24,997 nt of DNA from Leptospira ellisii (GTDB lineage: Bacteria > Spirochaetota > Leptospiria > Leptospirales > Leptospiraceae): positions 1 to 24,997 of the forward strand of contig NZ_NPEF01000008.1 in NCBI RefSeq assembly GCF_002811955.1, given 5' to 3'. A program made the translations under genes and the position numbers. Below the pieces are notes generated by a model, which was given only the letters and a program-made list of their open reading frames with translations, made no database searches and was not told the origin of the DNA. Below are positions 7,879 to 18,006 of this stretch, piece by piece (position 1 is the first letter of the stretch; the number at the start of each line of letters is the position of its first letter).

Positions 7879-9324
7879 ATGTTCCGCAAATCCGTAACCT
7901 TACTTTTTTTAATCGCTTCGACGAGCTGGGGCTGCCCCGGCGATAAGGGAAGCGATACGACGACTAAAAATCTGATGATTCTATTCGGAATCTACTCGAC
8001 GAACGAAGCGCGTTATCACTGCGAACCGGAGGAAAACGCTCGGACTCAGGGAGCCGCTCCTAATTTCACCCTTTCTTCCTCCACGTTGAATCAGGTTTTG
8101 GTGGTGGAGGACGGAGTTTACGGAGACGGAGGAACGGCGTATCTGGTCGGAACCGTAAATTTTTCCGGACTCGGCAAAGACAATCCGATGGGAATCGTTT
8201 ATACGGAACAGGATCACGGACTCGAATCCAATCCGTATCGTTTTCTCTATCCTCTTTGGGAAACCGCCGCCGGGGAATTGATACAGGATTACGGTAAAAG
8301 CGAAGCTCCGGGATCGCGTTCCACCACTACCGCGTTTCCGATCGGCGCCACTCCGGGTTATTTCGCTCCGAGCGCCGGTTATGATAATTTCGGAAGCAAT
8401 CGATTAGGGACGGATTTTATTCTGCCCGTACCTCCGAGTCCTTCGATTCCGTTTCATCAGGTTACGAACAACACCCCGCAAACCTGCGAGGAATATAAAT
8501 TTCGTCCGGATCAGAGCGGAGTTTTCGGAAGCGCTTTGTCGGGGTTGGGAAAGATCTGGCAATCGCGCAAGAAGTTGAACATCAACCTGATCTTTATAGA
8601 CGGAGTCGTGACCGATCAAACGGCCGCGGGAATGGCGGATATGATCCAAGAACTTAAGGACATCTACGCGCAGGATACCGTTAAGATCGACGTGACCGTA
8701 ACCACTGCGGTCGTAAACTCTCCGGGATTCGTAACCATCGCCGATTTATCGGACGATTTCGGAGACATAGCTAATTCGCTCGGCACCTTATACCGTTCCA
8801 ATCCTTCGGGAGCTCAGGATGTGAATTCGCTTAACATTTATATTACGAGGGACTACGTCGTTTCCAGCAGCGCCCCCGCCGGAATTTTGGGAATTTCCTC
8901 CGGAATACCGGGAATACCGGTCGCCGGAACTCCTAAATCGGGAATGATCGTCTTCGTCGAAAACCATAGAACCCCCGGAGGACCGGCTAACTGCGATTCG
9001 GTGGGGGAGGATTTATGCACGTCCGATCAGGTTTTTTTGGCGAAAACCATCGCACACGAAGGCGCACATTTTCTGGGTCTTTATCATTTGGTGGAGAAGG
9101 ATGTGATCGAGGGAATGTCCTTTACCGATCCGCTTCCCGAAACCCCCGAATGTAGGGATCAAAACGGAAACGACTTTATCGGTTTGGGGGAATGTCTGGG
9201 AGAGGGTTTTTTCAACAGCGGCGGTCTCAATCTGATGTTTTGGGCGGGGAATCCGGAAATAAACCAGACGCAGATCACGGGTGAACAGGGTTGGGTGCTT
9301 CGTTCCCATCCTTTGGTATATTAA
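7879..9324 (+). CDS. Lipoprotein metalloprotease, metzincin type
   Basis: 481 residues from the ATG at 7879. The frame is open back to 7768, but this ATG is preceded by AGGAAAA and produces a proper lipoprotein signal (MFRKSVTLLFLIASTSWGC) with a relaxed spirochaetal lipobox, so a lipidated envelope protein is expected. Near the C-terminus HEGAHFLGLYH gives the full metzincin zinc site HExxHxxGxxH (His393, Glu394, His397, His403). A likely Met-turn with Met453 in the segment NLMFW lies 50 residues later. Cysteines flank the site and may form disulfides. The N-terminal 250 residues are Gly/Ser/Pro-rich and I do not recognise them. The zinc endopeptidase activity is inferred from the motif. Some Leptospira metzincins (pappalysins such as leptolysin) are secreted virulence proteases, but this differs in being lipidated and in length, and may be a separate family. 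A small exported protein gene follows at 27 bp. Confidence 0.85.
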   Translation: MFRKSVTLLFLIASTSWGCPGDKGSDTTTKNLMILFGIYSTNEARYHCEPEENARTQGAAPNFTLSSSTLNQVLVVEDGVYGDGGTAYLVGTVNFSGLGKDNPMGIVYTEQDHGLESNPYRFLYPLWETAAGELIQDYGKSEAPGSRSTTTAFPIGATPGYFAPSAGYDNFGSNRLGTDFILPVPPSPSIPFHQVTNNTPQTCEEYKFRPDQSGVFGSALSGLGKIWQSRKKLNINLIFIDGVVTDQTAAGMADMIQELKDIYAQDTVKIDVTVTTAVVNSPGFVTIADLSDDFGDIANSLGTLYRSNPSGAQDVNSLNIYITRDYVVSSSAPAGILGISSGIPGIPVAGTPKSGMIVFVENHRTPGGPANCDSVGEDLCTSDQVFLAKTIAHEGAHFLGLYHLVEKDVIEGMSFTDPLPETPECRDQNGNDFIGLGECLGEGFFNSGGLNLMFWAGNPEINQTQITGEQGWVLRSHPLVY

Positions 9325-9350
9325 GAATTATGAAATTAGGAAACGAACTT

Positions 9351-9917
9351 ATGAAATTAATGCTCCATCTTTCCGTATTCTCCGTTTTGATTTCCTTCGG
9401 AATCGAGGCACAATCCCTGGATCCGAATCGATATCAAAAAATCAGATCCATAGTCACTCAGACCGGACATCTGGAAACCGAGGGTCTGGTTCGGGAAATC
9501 TACGAAATTACCCCGGAACCCGTCGACTATCTTCTTGCGATCGTAAAAGAACCCGGTTTGCGCGTTTACGCGATTTCGCAAATCAACGATCTGATCGCCG
9601 ATTTCGGGGGAAACTCAGCGAAGGATTATCTGGAATCCACCGTCGCCGACGAGCGGAAACATCCGAGCGTGCGTAACGCGGCGGCTTTCAGTTACGGACG
9701 CGTTTTTTATTCGTCTAACAAAAACACAACGGAGAATTTTCTGCTGAAATTTTCCGGTAACGACCGGATCGGCGGGTCGGTGCAAAACACTCTTCGGGAA
9801 CTTCGCACCGGTAAATTGAAATCGGTTCGGTTCTCCTCCCGTTTAAAACTGGAAAACGTCAAAAAATTAAAGTCGGGAACTTTAAAAAAACGGAATACGC
9901 CATCGGATCGTTCCTAA
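9351..9917 (+). CDS. Small exported helical-repeat-like protein
   Basis: 188 residues from the ATG at 9351, chosen because AGGAAA lies just upstream and it starts a compact signal peptide (MKLMLHLSVF...GIEAQS). An in-frame ATG at 9330 is the alternative. After cleavage the mature part contains two or three helix-pair segments reminiscent of HEAT repeats (about 45-120, for example VDYLLAIVKEPGLRVYAISQ and HPSVRNAAAFSYGRV). It ends in a strongly basic tail rich in Lys, Arg and Ser. It lies 26 bp after the metalloprotease stop and is probably cotranscribed. A partner, chaperone or substrate-presenting role with that protease is a guess from position. I do not recognise the family. Confidence 0.7.
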   Translation: MKLMLHLSVFSVLISFGIEAQSLDPNRYQKIRSIVTQTGHLETEGLVREIYEITPEPVDYLLAIVKEPGLRVYAISQINDLIADFGGNSAKDYLESTVADERKHPSVRNAAAFSYGRVFYSSNKNTTENFLLKFSGNDRIGGSVQNTLRELRTGKLKSVRFSSRLKLENVKKLKSGTLKKRNTPSDRS

Positions 9918-9927
9918 AAACGATCCG
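9904..9927. terminator. Convergent hairpin between two genes
   Basis: A perfect 9-bp stem, CGGATCGTT and AACGATCCG, encloses a 6-base loop and covers the stop codon of the rightward gene. The leftward gene ends 12 bp beyond. No T-run follows on either strand, so it is terminator-like rather than a canonical intrinsic terminator. It could also protect the 3' ends of both transcripts. Confidence 0.4.
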
Positions 9928-9938
9928 GAGTTTCCGAT

Positions 9939-10622
9939 TCAAGGGGAGGATTCGTAGGAACTTCCCCCTTGTCTACAAACCCCTTTTTCCTTCCATTCCA
10001 ACCGCCACTCCGCAGCCGAAGAGACGGATTCTTCCTTAAACAGACGGACTACGAAATTATTACAAACATAACGGATATTTCCGTCTAACACCTCGTAGTC
10101 GCCGGAATATCTGTACCAGGGAACGTCCATATCGCTTCCAGACACGGGTTCACCCACACGGAGGTTTTCCACCGATTTACCCCTCCATCGTTCGGCTAAC
10201 AGACCTTCTTCGATTAAACGCAAAGCCGTTTCCTTATCCGGAAATTCCTTTCCGGGGTCCGAGATAACGATGTTTTTTCCGAAACCGAGTTCGGAAAAAA
10301 GCCATCCTTTCGTACGAACGAACACGTAATTCGCTCCGACTTCCGTCTTGGTCACGCTTCCGTCCTTGCGTTTTACGGTAACTAAAAAGGGAAATTTGTA
10401 TAAAACTTCGACGCTGGATTTGGATTCTTCTTTTTCGATGAGAACCGGTTCGCCGTTGCTGGCAATGGATTGGATTTTATCGCCGGAATTCTTTTTCAAC
10501 CAATGGATATAAACGTCTTTTTTCGCTCTTTCCTCGTCGGGAGGGCCTGCCAATTGTGCGCTTATTAAAGCGGGCAATAAAATGAGCAAAGCGATTCCTG
10601 CTAACGCGAAAACCTTTTTCAT
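9939..10622 (-). CDS. Exported protein of unknown function
   Basis: 227 residues, ATG start, with a typical signal peptide (MKKVFALAGIALLILLPALISA, cleaved before Gln23). The mature part is soluble and mixed alpha/beta in appearance. It has alternating charged beta-like segments (VEVLYKFPFLVTVKRKDG and similar), several Trp residues and two Cys (in YVCNN and VCRQGG) that could form a disulfide. No catalytic motif or known domain is evident, and I do not recognise the family. It is convergent with the small helical-repeat gene and divergent from the SixA-like gene. Its promoter lies so close that the mRNA is predicted to be leaderless, and no Shine-Dalgarno sequence is visible. Confidence 0.75.
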   Translation of the reverse strand: MKKVFALAGIALLILLPALISAQLAGPPDEERAKKDVYIHWLKKNSGDKIQSIASNGEPVLIEKEESKSSVEVLYKFPFLVTVKRKDGSVTKTEVGANYVFVRTKGWLFSELGFGKNIVISDPGKEFPDKETALRLIEEGLLAERWRGKSVENLRVGEPVSGSDMDVPWYRYSGDYEVLDGNIRYVCNNFVVRLFKEESVSSAAEWRLEWKEKGVCRQGGSSYESSP

Positions 10623-10629
10623 AGCCGAT

Positions 10630-10658
10630 AATTAAAGTCTTCTTTCAAGACTTGTCAA
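10630..10658 (-). promoter_or_regulatory. Near-consensus promoter, probable leaderless start
   Basis: Reading leftward, a perfect TTGACA (10658-10653) is followed after exactly 17 bp by TTAATT (10635-10630). The ATG of the exported protein begins at 10622, only 7 bp beyond the -10, so transcription should start at or one base before the A of the start codon. Confidence 0.55.
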
Positions 10659-10705
10659 TGAATTTAAAGTTGACCGCAGAACTCCAAAACGAGGGACAAA
10701 GTTCG

Positions 10706-11215
10706 TTGAAACAGATCCACTTGATACGCCATGCGAAATCCGATTGGGAGAGCGAATTCCGTTCCGATCACGAGCGTCCTCTTTCCGAAAGAGGAAAAAG
10801 GAACGCCAAATCATTGCGGAAATATTTGGAAAAAATAGAATTCAAATGCGACCTATTTCTAGTCTCGGACTCCAAAAGAACTTCTGATACTTATAGAATT
10901 ATAAATCGTAAAGGGAATTTATCGAACGACGAGATCCTATCCGAAGAGTTATACGAATCCGATGCCGAAGAGATTCTGACTAAATTACGAAACTCTGATT
11001 CCAAACACGAAACGATCGCTTTGTTGGGACACAATCCCGGGTTGGAGGAGATCGCCAATCGATTGATACGAGGCAAAGACGATTCTTCTCATCTCGAATC
11101 CGTTTTTTTTAAATTCCCCACCAGCGGCTTTTTAAGTATACAAAGCGAAATTTCCTCATGGAACGAATTGGGATCGGTTCCGGGAAAAATAATAAGATTC
11201 TGGATACCTGGATGA
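10706..11215 (+). CDS. SixA-like histidine phosphatase
   Basis: 169 residues from the TTG at 10706. This start is preferred because GAGGGA lies 9 bp upstream and the product begins MKQIHLIRHAKS, exactly where SixA-family proteins begin. In-frame ATG 10658 or TTG 10652 would add 16-18 residues and overlap the promoter of the divergent gene. It has the phosphohistidine nucleophile His9 in the RHAKS motif, Arg58 in SDSKRT, and the second catalytic His109 in LLGHNPG. SixA-type enzymes remove phosphate from phosphohistidine, for example on phosphotransferase or phosphorelay proteins. The target here is unknown. Its stop overlaps the next gene's ATG (ATGA), so it should be translated together with the purine-salvage gene. 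Confidence 0.88.
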   Translation: MKQIHLIRHAKSDWESEFRSDHERPLSERGKRNAKSLRKYLEKIEFKCDLFLVSDSKRTSDTYRIINRKGNLSNDEILSEELYESDAEEILTKLRNSDSKHETIALLGHNPGLEEIANRLIRGKDDSSHLESVFFKFPTSGFLSIQSEISSWNELGSVPGKIIRFWIPG

Positions 11216-11757
11216 ACAAAACAGCAGCGGATATTTTACATCCCCGTTTCACCCGGGAGGAGATTTCCAAAAAGGTGAAGGATCTGGCCGTCGAAATAGC
11301 GAAAGATTATAAAAAACTAAATCCCGTTTTGGTCTGCGTTCTCAAAGGTGGCGTATATTTTTTTGCGGATTTGACCAAGGAAATTCCCTTTTCCGTCGAG
11401 ATCGATTTCGTCCAGGCGAAGTCCTACGTCGGTACTGTTTCGACCGGAAAGATCGATTTGTTAAAAGACATCAATACGGACTTATCCGATCGTCACGTGA
11501 TTCTTGTGGAGGACATTTTGGATACGGGTTTCACTCTGCAATATCTCGTTAGACATATCTTTACCCGCAATCCCGCCAGTTTGGAAATCGTGACGCTACT
11601 CTTGAAGGAGCGTAAGAACATCCTGGAATTTCCGGTGAAATACGTGGGATGGAGAATCCCGGACGAGTTCGTAGTGGGTTACGGTTTGGATTTCGACGGT
11701 AAATACAGGAATTTGCCGGATATCCACGTTTTGGAACCGGGGGAATATTCCGTTTAA
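11212..11757 (+). CDS. hpt: Hypoxanthine phosphoribosyltransferase
   Basis: 181 residues from ATG 11212, which overlaps the previous stop as ATGA. An upstream in-frame ATG at 11158 would add 18 residues inside the phosphatase gene and is less likely. It converts hypoxanthine (and probably guanine) plus PRPP to IMP/GMP in purine salvage. The PRPP-binding loop VILVEDILDTGFT holds Glu100, Asp101 and Asp104. The LKGG dipeptide region at about 44-47 and the C-terminal VVGYGLDFDGKYRNLP segment, which contacts the purine, are both typical. Length and order of motifs fit a complete enzyme. No separate ribosome site is evident, so translational coupling to the SixA-like gene is likely. Confidence 0.94.
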   Translation: MNKTAADILHPRFTREEISKKVKDLAVEIAKDYKKLNPVLVCVLKGGVYFFADLTKEIPFSVEIDFVQAKSYVGTVSTGKIDLLKDINTDLSDRHVILVEDILDTGFTLQYLVRHIFTRNPASLEIVTLLLKERKNILEFPVKYVGWRIPDEFVVGYGLDFDGKYRNLPDIHVLEPGEYSV

Positions 11758-11824
11758 GGAATTCTAAACTGTCGTTAATTTCAAAGATGTGATTTATTTT
11801 TCTGCGGATTTACCGGTTTCATAG

Positions 11825-11855
11825 CGGAAAAAACGACCGAACGTTTCCCGTTTTT
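11825..11855 (+). terminator. Candidate intrinsic terminator after hpt
   Basis: An imperfect stem formed by CGGAAA...ACG and CGTTTCCCG (11825-11850, with bulges) is followed immediately by TTTTT (11851-11855). It lies 68 bp past the hpt stop. The stem is not perfect, so this is tentative. The rest of the 227-bp gap holds AT-rich sequence and the upstream region of the antiporter gene, with no clear consensus promoter. Confidence 0.35.
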
Positions 11856-11984
11856 CTAATTTTCCCCCCATCGAAGTTTTTCGCGGGTTTTATAAAAAAA
11901 TGTTTTTACTTCATGATTCCTTTCGAGTGTAGTAAGTAAACCTAACTTATAAAAAGAAATCAACGCTTAGGACGATCTGCAACT

Positions 11985-13769
11985 ATGGAGCACCATTCCC
12001 TTTCTCTTCTCAACGACATTGCGTTAAGCATCATCTTCGCGACTTTTTTTTCCCATATCGCCAGAATCACCAAACAACCTCTGATTCTCGGTTATGTGGC
12101 GGGAGGGCTTTTGCTCGGACCCAATCTGGGTTTCGGGCTCGTCGTAAACAAGGAAAGTATCGAACTGATTTCCGAGATCGGCTTGATACTGTTGCTCTTT
12201 ATCATCGGTCTTGAAATCGATCTTAAGGAATTGGCGCGCATGGGAAAGTCCATGTTCATTTTGGGAATCAGCCAATTCGTGTTTTGCGTTTTGTTCGGTT
12301 TGGTTTTTTTCCAGAAAATCCTCTCTTCTTCGGGTAAGTTCGACCTTTTGTATTTTTCCATCGCGCTCGCGATCAGTTCCACGATGATCGTGGTTAAACT
12401 TCTGCACGATAAATTCGAAGTGAGTACGATCGCGGGACGTCTTACGATCGGGGTTTTGGTTTTGCAGGACATCTGGGCCATCATCTTTATGGGAGTGCAG
12501 CCCAATCTTCAGGATCCGCAGATACTCAAGATCGTAAGTTCTTTGGGAATCGGTTTGGTTCTCATCGGTGTCGCGTTTTTGATCAGCCGATTTTTTCTTT
12601 CCCGTTTGTTTCAGGCCGCCGCTTCCAAACCGGAACTGATTTTGATCACTTCGATCGCATGGTGTTTTTTGCTTTGTGGTTTGGCGGAACGCGCCGGTCT
12701 TTCCAAAGAAATGGGAGCCTTGATCGCCGGAGTGAGTATCGCCGCGTTTCCCTACGGCGCGGACGTCATCGCGAAACTTTCCGGAATCAGGGATTTTTTC
12801 ATCACCTTGTTCTTCGTCGCTTTGGGAATGAAAATCCCGATTCCTTCCCTGCTGATCGTCACGGTTTCCCTAATCGCGGTCGCGTTCGTGCTGGTGAGCA
12901 GGGTCGTAACCGTCGCGACTCCGGTTTTTCTTTCCGGAAAAGGTTTACGCGCGGGAATCGTAACCGGGTTGAATTTGGCTCAGATCAGCGAATTCTCGCT
13001 CGTGATCCTTTCTTTGGGAATGGGATACGGACATATCAGTCAGGAATTGGAATCCACCGTTTTGACTTCTATGATTCTCGCATCCGTGGTTTCCACGTAT
13101 ATCATTCTGTTCAACGATCCGATTTCGAGATTCATATTAAGAATTTTAGGATTGATTGGAATTAAGGAAAGGGCCGAGCGTAAAACCGAATCCGATCTTA
13201 CCGGACAACCGAAACGGGATATCGTCATTTTGGGTTATTTTAGAATCGCACAAGGTCTGCTCGAAGGAATCGAACGCGAAAAACCGGAATGGTTAAACCG
13301 GATTTTGATCGTGGATTTCAATCCCGTTTTCAGACAATCGCTGGAAGCGAAAGGGATCCGCTGGGCTTACGGAGACCTTGCCAATCCGGAGACCTTGCAT
13401 CACCTTGGAATCGAGGATGCGCGATATATAATATGCACGATTTCTGATATGATTTTAAAGGGAACGACCAATCGAAGGCTTCTCGAATCTCTAAAAGGAA
13501 TCAGCCATCACGGACAACCTTCGATCATACTGACCACCGACGACGCAACGGAGGCGGCCGTTCTCGTCGAAAGCGGCGCGGCCCACGTGATCGTTCCCGG
13601 AAGGATCAGCGGAATGTCGCTTTTTCGGGAAATGAAAACGATCGTGGACGTATCGAAAAACGGTCGTTCGGAGGCGTCTCATTCGGAAACGATGCGTTCC
13701 CCTAAAACCGCAAAGAAAAAAACTCCCCGGAAAAAGGCGATCGGCGGGTCTAAATCCAGAGGAAAGTAG
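11985..13769 (+). CDS. CPA2 family cation/proton antiporter with RCK-like domain
   Basis: 594 residues, inner membrane. About 12 hydrophobic spans fill residues 1-385, starting with the typical KefB/KefC opening ITKQPLILGYVAGGLLLGPN and a conserved GLEIDLKEL. A TrkA-N (RCK) nucleotide-binding domain follows at about 410-545, then a Lys/Arg-rich tail (KKKTPRKK) at the C-terminus. Such proteins exchange K+ or Na+ for protons and are gated by NAD(H) or glutathione adducts bound to the RCK domain. Here the usual glycine loop GxGRxGQ reads GYFRIAQ (417-423): the second and third glycines are Phe and Ala, although Arg420 and Gln423 are kept. Nucleotide binding may therefore be altered or lost. The DUF1289 gene follows after 6 bp. 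Confidence 0.9.
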   Translation: MEHHSLSLLNDIALSIIFATFFSHIARITKQPLILGYVAGGLLLGPNLGFGLVVNKESIELISEIGLILLLFIIGLEIDLKELARMGKSMFILGISQFVFCVLFGLVFFQKILSSSGKFDLLYFSIALAISSTMIVVKLLHDKFEVSTIAGRLTIGVLVLQDIWAIIFMGVQPNLQDPQILKIVSSLGIGLVLIGVAFLISRFFLSRLFQAAASKPELILITSIAWCFLLCGLAERAGLSKEMGALIAGVSIAAFPYGADVIAKLSGIRDFFITLFFVALGMKIPIPSLLIVTVSLIAVAFVLVSRVVTVATPVFLSGKGLRAGIVTGLNLAQISEFSLVILSLGMGYGHISQELESTVLTSMILASVVSTYIILFNDPISRFILRILGLIGIKERAERKTESDLTGQPKRDIVILGYFRIAQGLLEGIEREKPEWLNRILIVDFNPVFRQSLEAKGIRWAYGDLANPETLHHLGIEDARYIICTISDMILKGTTNRRLLESLKGISHHGQPSIILTTDDATEAAVLVESGAAHVIVPGRISGMSLFREMKTIVDVSKNGRSEASHSETMRSPKTAKKKTPRKKAIGGSKSRGK

Positions 13770-13775
13770 GATCCG

Positions 13776-13958
13776 GTGCGTTCTCCGTGCAATAAAATCT
13801 GTTCGATGGATTTCGAAACCGGTTATTGCGAGGGATGTTTTAGGACGCTCGAAGAGATCGGAAATTGGTCCCGGTATTCCGACGAGGAACGGGAATCGGT
13901 TTATTCCCGGATCAAGGATCGTAGGGAGGAGAGGATTTCCGGAAAACGTTCCGAATAA
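13776..13958 (+). CDS. DUF1289 family small cysteine-rich protein
   Basis: 60 residues from a GTG start, 6 bp after the antiporter stop, with GTAGGA as a ribosome site inside the end of that gene. The pattern Cys5-x3-Cys9, then CEGCFRTLEEIGNW (Cys18, Cys21), is the DUF1289 signature. The four cysteines probably bind a metal ion, likely zinc or an iron-sulfur cluster, but the function of this family is not established. The C-terminal third is very charged (RIKDRREERISGK). It is convergent with the glycosyltransferase gene, with only 6 bp between stop codons. Confidence 0.88.
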   Translation: MRSPCNKICSMDFETGYCEGCFRTLEEIGNWSRYSDEERESVYSRIKDRREERISGKRSE

Positions 13959-13964
13959 CGGACG

Positions 13965-15182
13965 TCAGTCGATCCGTGTTAGATACGTTTCCAAAGTTTC
14001 TTTCGCTGCTTTTTCCCAGGAGAATCTGAGGACGTTCTTCTTTCCTTCGGGGATTAATCTCTTAAATTCGGAGTTCCGACCCGTCAGAAATTTCCGCAGC
14101 AGCGACTCCAATTCGTCCGTGTGATCCGGGGAAAAATACGAAACGCCGTCCCCTAAAATTTCGGGCATCGCCGTCGCGTTAGACGAAATTACGGGACAAC
14201 CGCAGGCCTGCGCCTCCAAGGGGGGAAATCCGAATCCTTCGTATTTCGACGGAAAAACGAGCAGACCCGCACAGGAATAAAGACAACGCAATTCATCCAG
14301 ATCCAAACGGGGCATGGGGATGATTTCCCCCCGAAAATTTCCTACGTCCCCACGCAGATATTCGGGGATTTTTCCGAACGCTCCACCTAACACCCATTTT
14401 GTGGATATCCCTTTCCCGCCCGAGACGGAACTTAGGGCGTTTAAAACCAGGTTCAGATTCTTATGACCCTTTCCGATTCCGACGCTGAGAAGATATCCCT
14501 TTTCGAGTTTATATTTTTTGAGGAAGTTTTTTTTCTCCGATGCGGTCGCCGGATAAAAAACGGAATCGTCGATCGAGTTGTGGACGATCGTGATTTTTTC
14601 GCGGGGAAAACCGAAGACGGATCTCAGGTCTTCCGCGGTAAACTCGGAAACGGAAACGATCCCTTTCGCGAAAAATCGGATCAACCGAAACACGATCTGC
14701 ATATAAATCCGCTTGGAAAACGCGGAATGAAATTCCCTCATTCGAAACGGAATGATGTCGTGAATCGTCACGATACATTTGGACAGATACCGGATCGGCG
14801 CGTTGAAATGCGGAATGTCCAACAGGTCCATCCGTTTCATCGAAGGATGTCCTAAAAATTCCTTAGGGGAATAGATCGGCGTAGTATAAGGGATTACGGG
14901 ATAGGAATATTCTACGTTTTGTGCGGAACGTCCGGGCGGTTTCGTTCCGATTTCGAATTCTTCTTCGAAACCGGTAAAAGGTCGGCAGGAAATTCCCTCG
15001 GCTTGAATCGTAGCGGGATCGCCGAAAAGATAAACGCATACGTTGTGTTTGGCGGCCTCGGGTCCGAGGAATTTCAAAATTCCCCGAATTCGCATTCCGA
15101 TTCCGGAATGGGCGATCATACGGGCGTCCATTCCGATTCTCAGCGGTTCGGTTTTACCGGGTTTCGAATTCTGCGACGACAT
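13965..15182 (-). CDS. Glycosyltransferase, GT4 family (GT-B fold)
   Basis: 405 residues from ATG 15182. A TTG three codons upstream (15191) is an alternative, and GGGGA lies 12-13 bases before the ATG. The retaining GT-B signature is present: the second Rossmann half has SVGIGKGHKN (about 233-242), SKYEGFGFPPLEAQACGCPV with the EX7E pair Glu315 and Glu323, and an AMPEILGDG segment. It transfers a sugar from a nucleotide-sugar donor to an acceptor, typically in lipopolysaccharide or other surface glycan synthesis. Donor and acceptor are unknown. It has no signal peptide or membrane span, so it acts at the cytoplasmic face. It is a single gene, flanked by the DUF1289 gene (convergent) and folE (divergent). 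Confidence 0.88.
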   Translation of the reverse strand: MSSQNSKPGKTEPLRIGMDARMIAHSGIGMRIRGILKFLGPEAAKHNVCVYLFGDPATIQAEGISCRPFTGFEEEFEIGTKPPGRSAQNVEYSYPVIPYTTPIYSPKEFLGHPSMKRMDLLDIPHFNAPIRYLSKCIVTIHDIIPFRMREFHSAFSKRIYMQIVFRLIRFFAKGIVSVSEFTAEDLRSVFGFPREKITIVHNSIDDSVFYPATASEKKNFLKKYKLEKGYLLSVGIGKGHKNLNLVLNALSSVSGGKGISTKWVLGGAFGKIPEYLRGDVGNFRGEIIPMPRLDLDELRCLYSCAGLLVFPSKYEGFGFPPLEAQACGCPVISSNATAMPEILGDGVSYFSPDHTDELESLLRKFLTGRNSEFKRLIPEGKKNVLRFSWEKAAKETLETYLTRID

Positions 15183-15376
15183 CGAAGACAATATTCCCCG
15201 GCTTAGGAAATCTGCAAGAAAATGAAAATCCGATGGATGATTCCGAAGCCTGTTTCTAAAATGGGAAGCAATCCCGTTCTGGTTCGGAAAAATAAGTCCG
15301 AATTCCCGTTCGAAAGAATCTAAATAGAAATCCGCGTAGAAACCTGCGGGAAAAACGAACTGAAGAGAGTTTTACT

Positions 15377-15928
<552 letters not shown>

Positions 15929-16041
15929 GTAATTTAAATCTTTCCGTTTTGCGCGGGTTCACTCGGTTTCATTTCGTCCGATTTGCAAATGAGTGGACAT
16001 GAAAAAAAAACGATCCATTCTTTACCGAATGTGGGGGAGTC

Positions 16042-18002
<1,961 letters not shown>

Positions 18003-18006
<4 letters not shown>

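Noticed and set aside
9940..9971. Stem CAAGGGG/CCCCTTG as a terminator
   Set aside because: It lies mostly inside the 3' coding end of the exported-protein gene, has an 18-base loop and no T-run.
10652..10705. Longer start for the SixA-like gene (TTG 10652 or ATG 10658)
   Set aside because: It would overlap the -35 of the divergent gene, and family members start at the RHAKS motif, which TTG 10706 provides with a GAGGGA site.
11158..11211. Longer start for hypoxanthine phosphoribosyltransferase
   Set aside because: It lies inside the SixA-like gene, adds 18 unconserved-looking residues, and the ATGA overlap at 11212 explains coupled translation.
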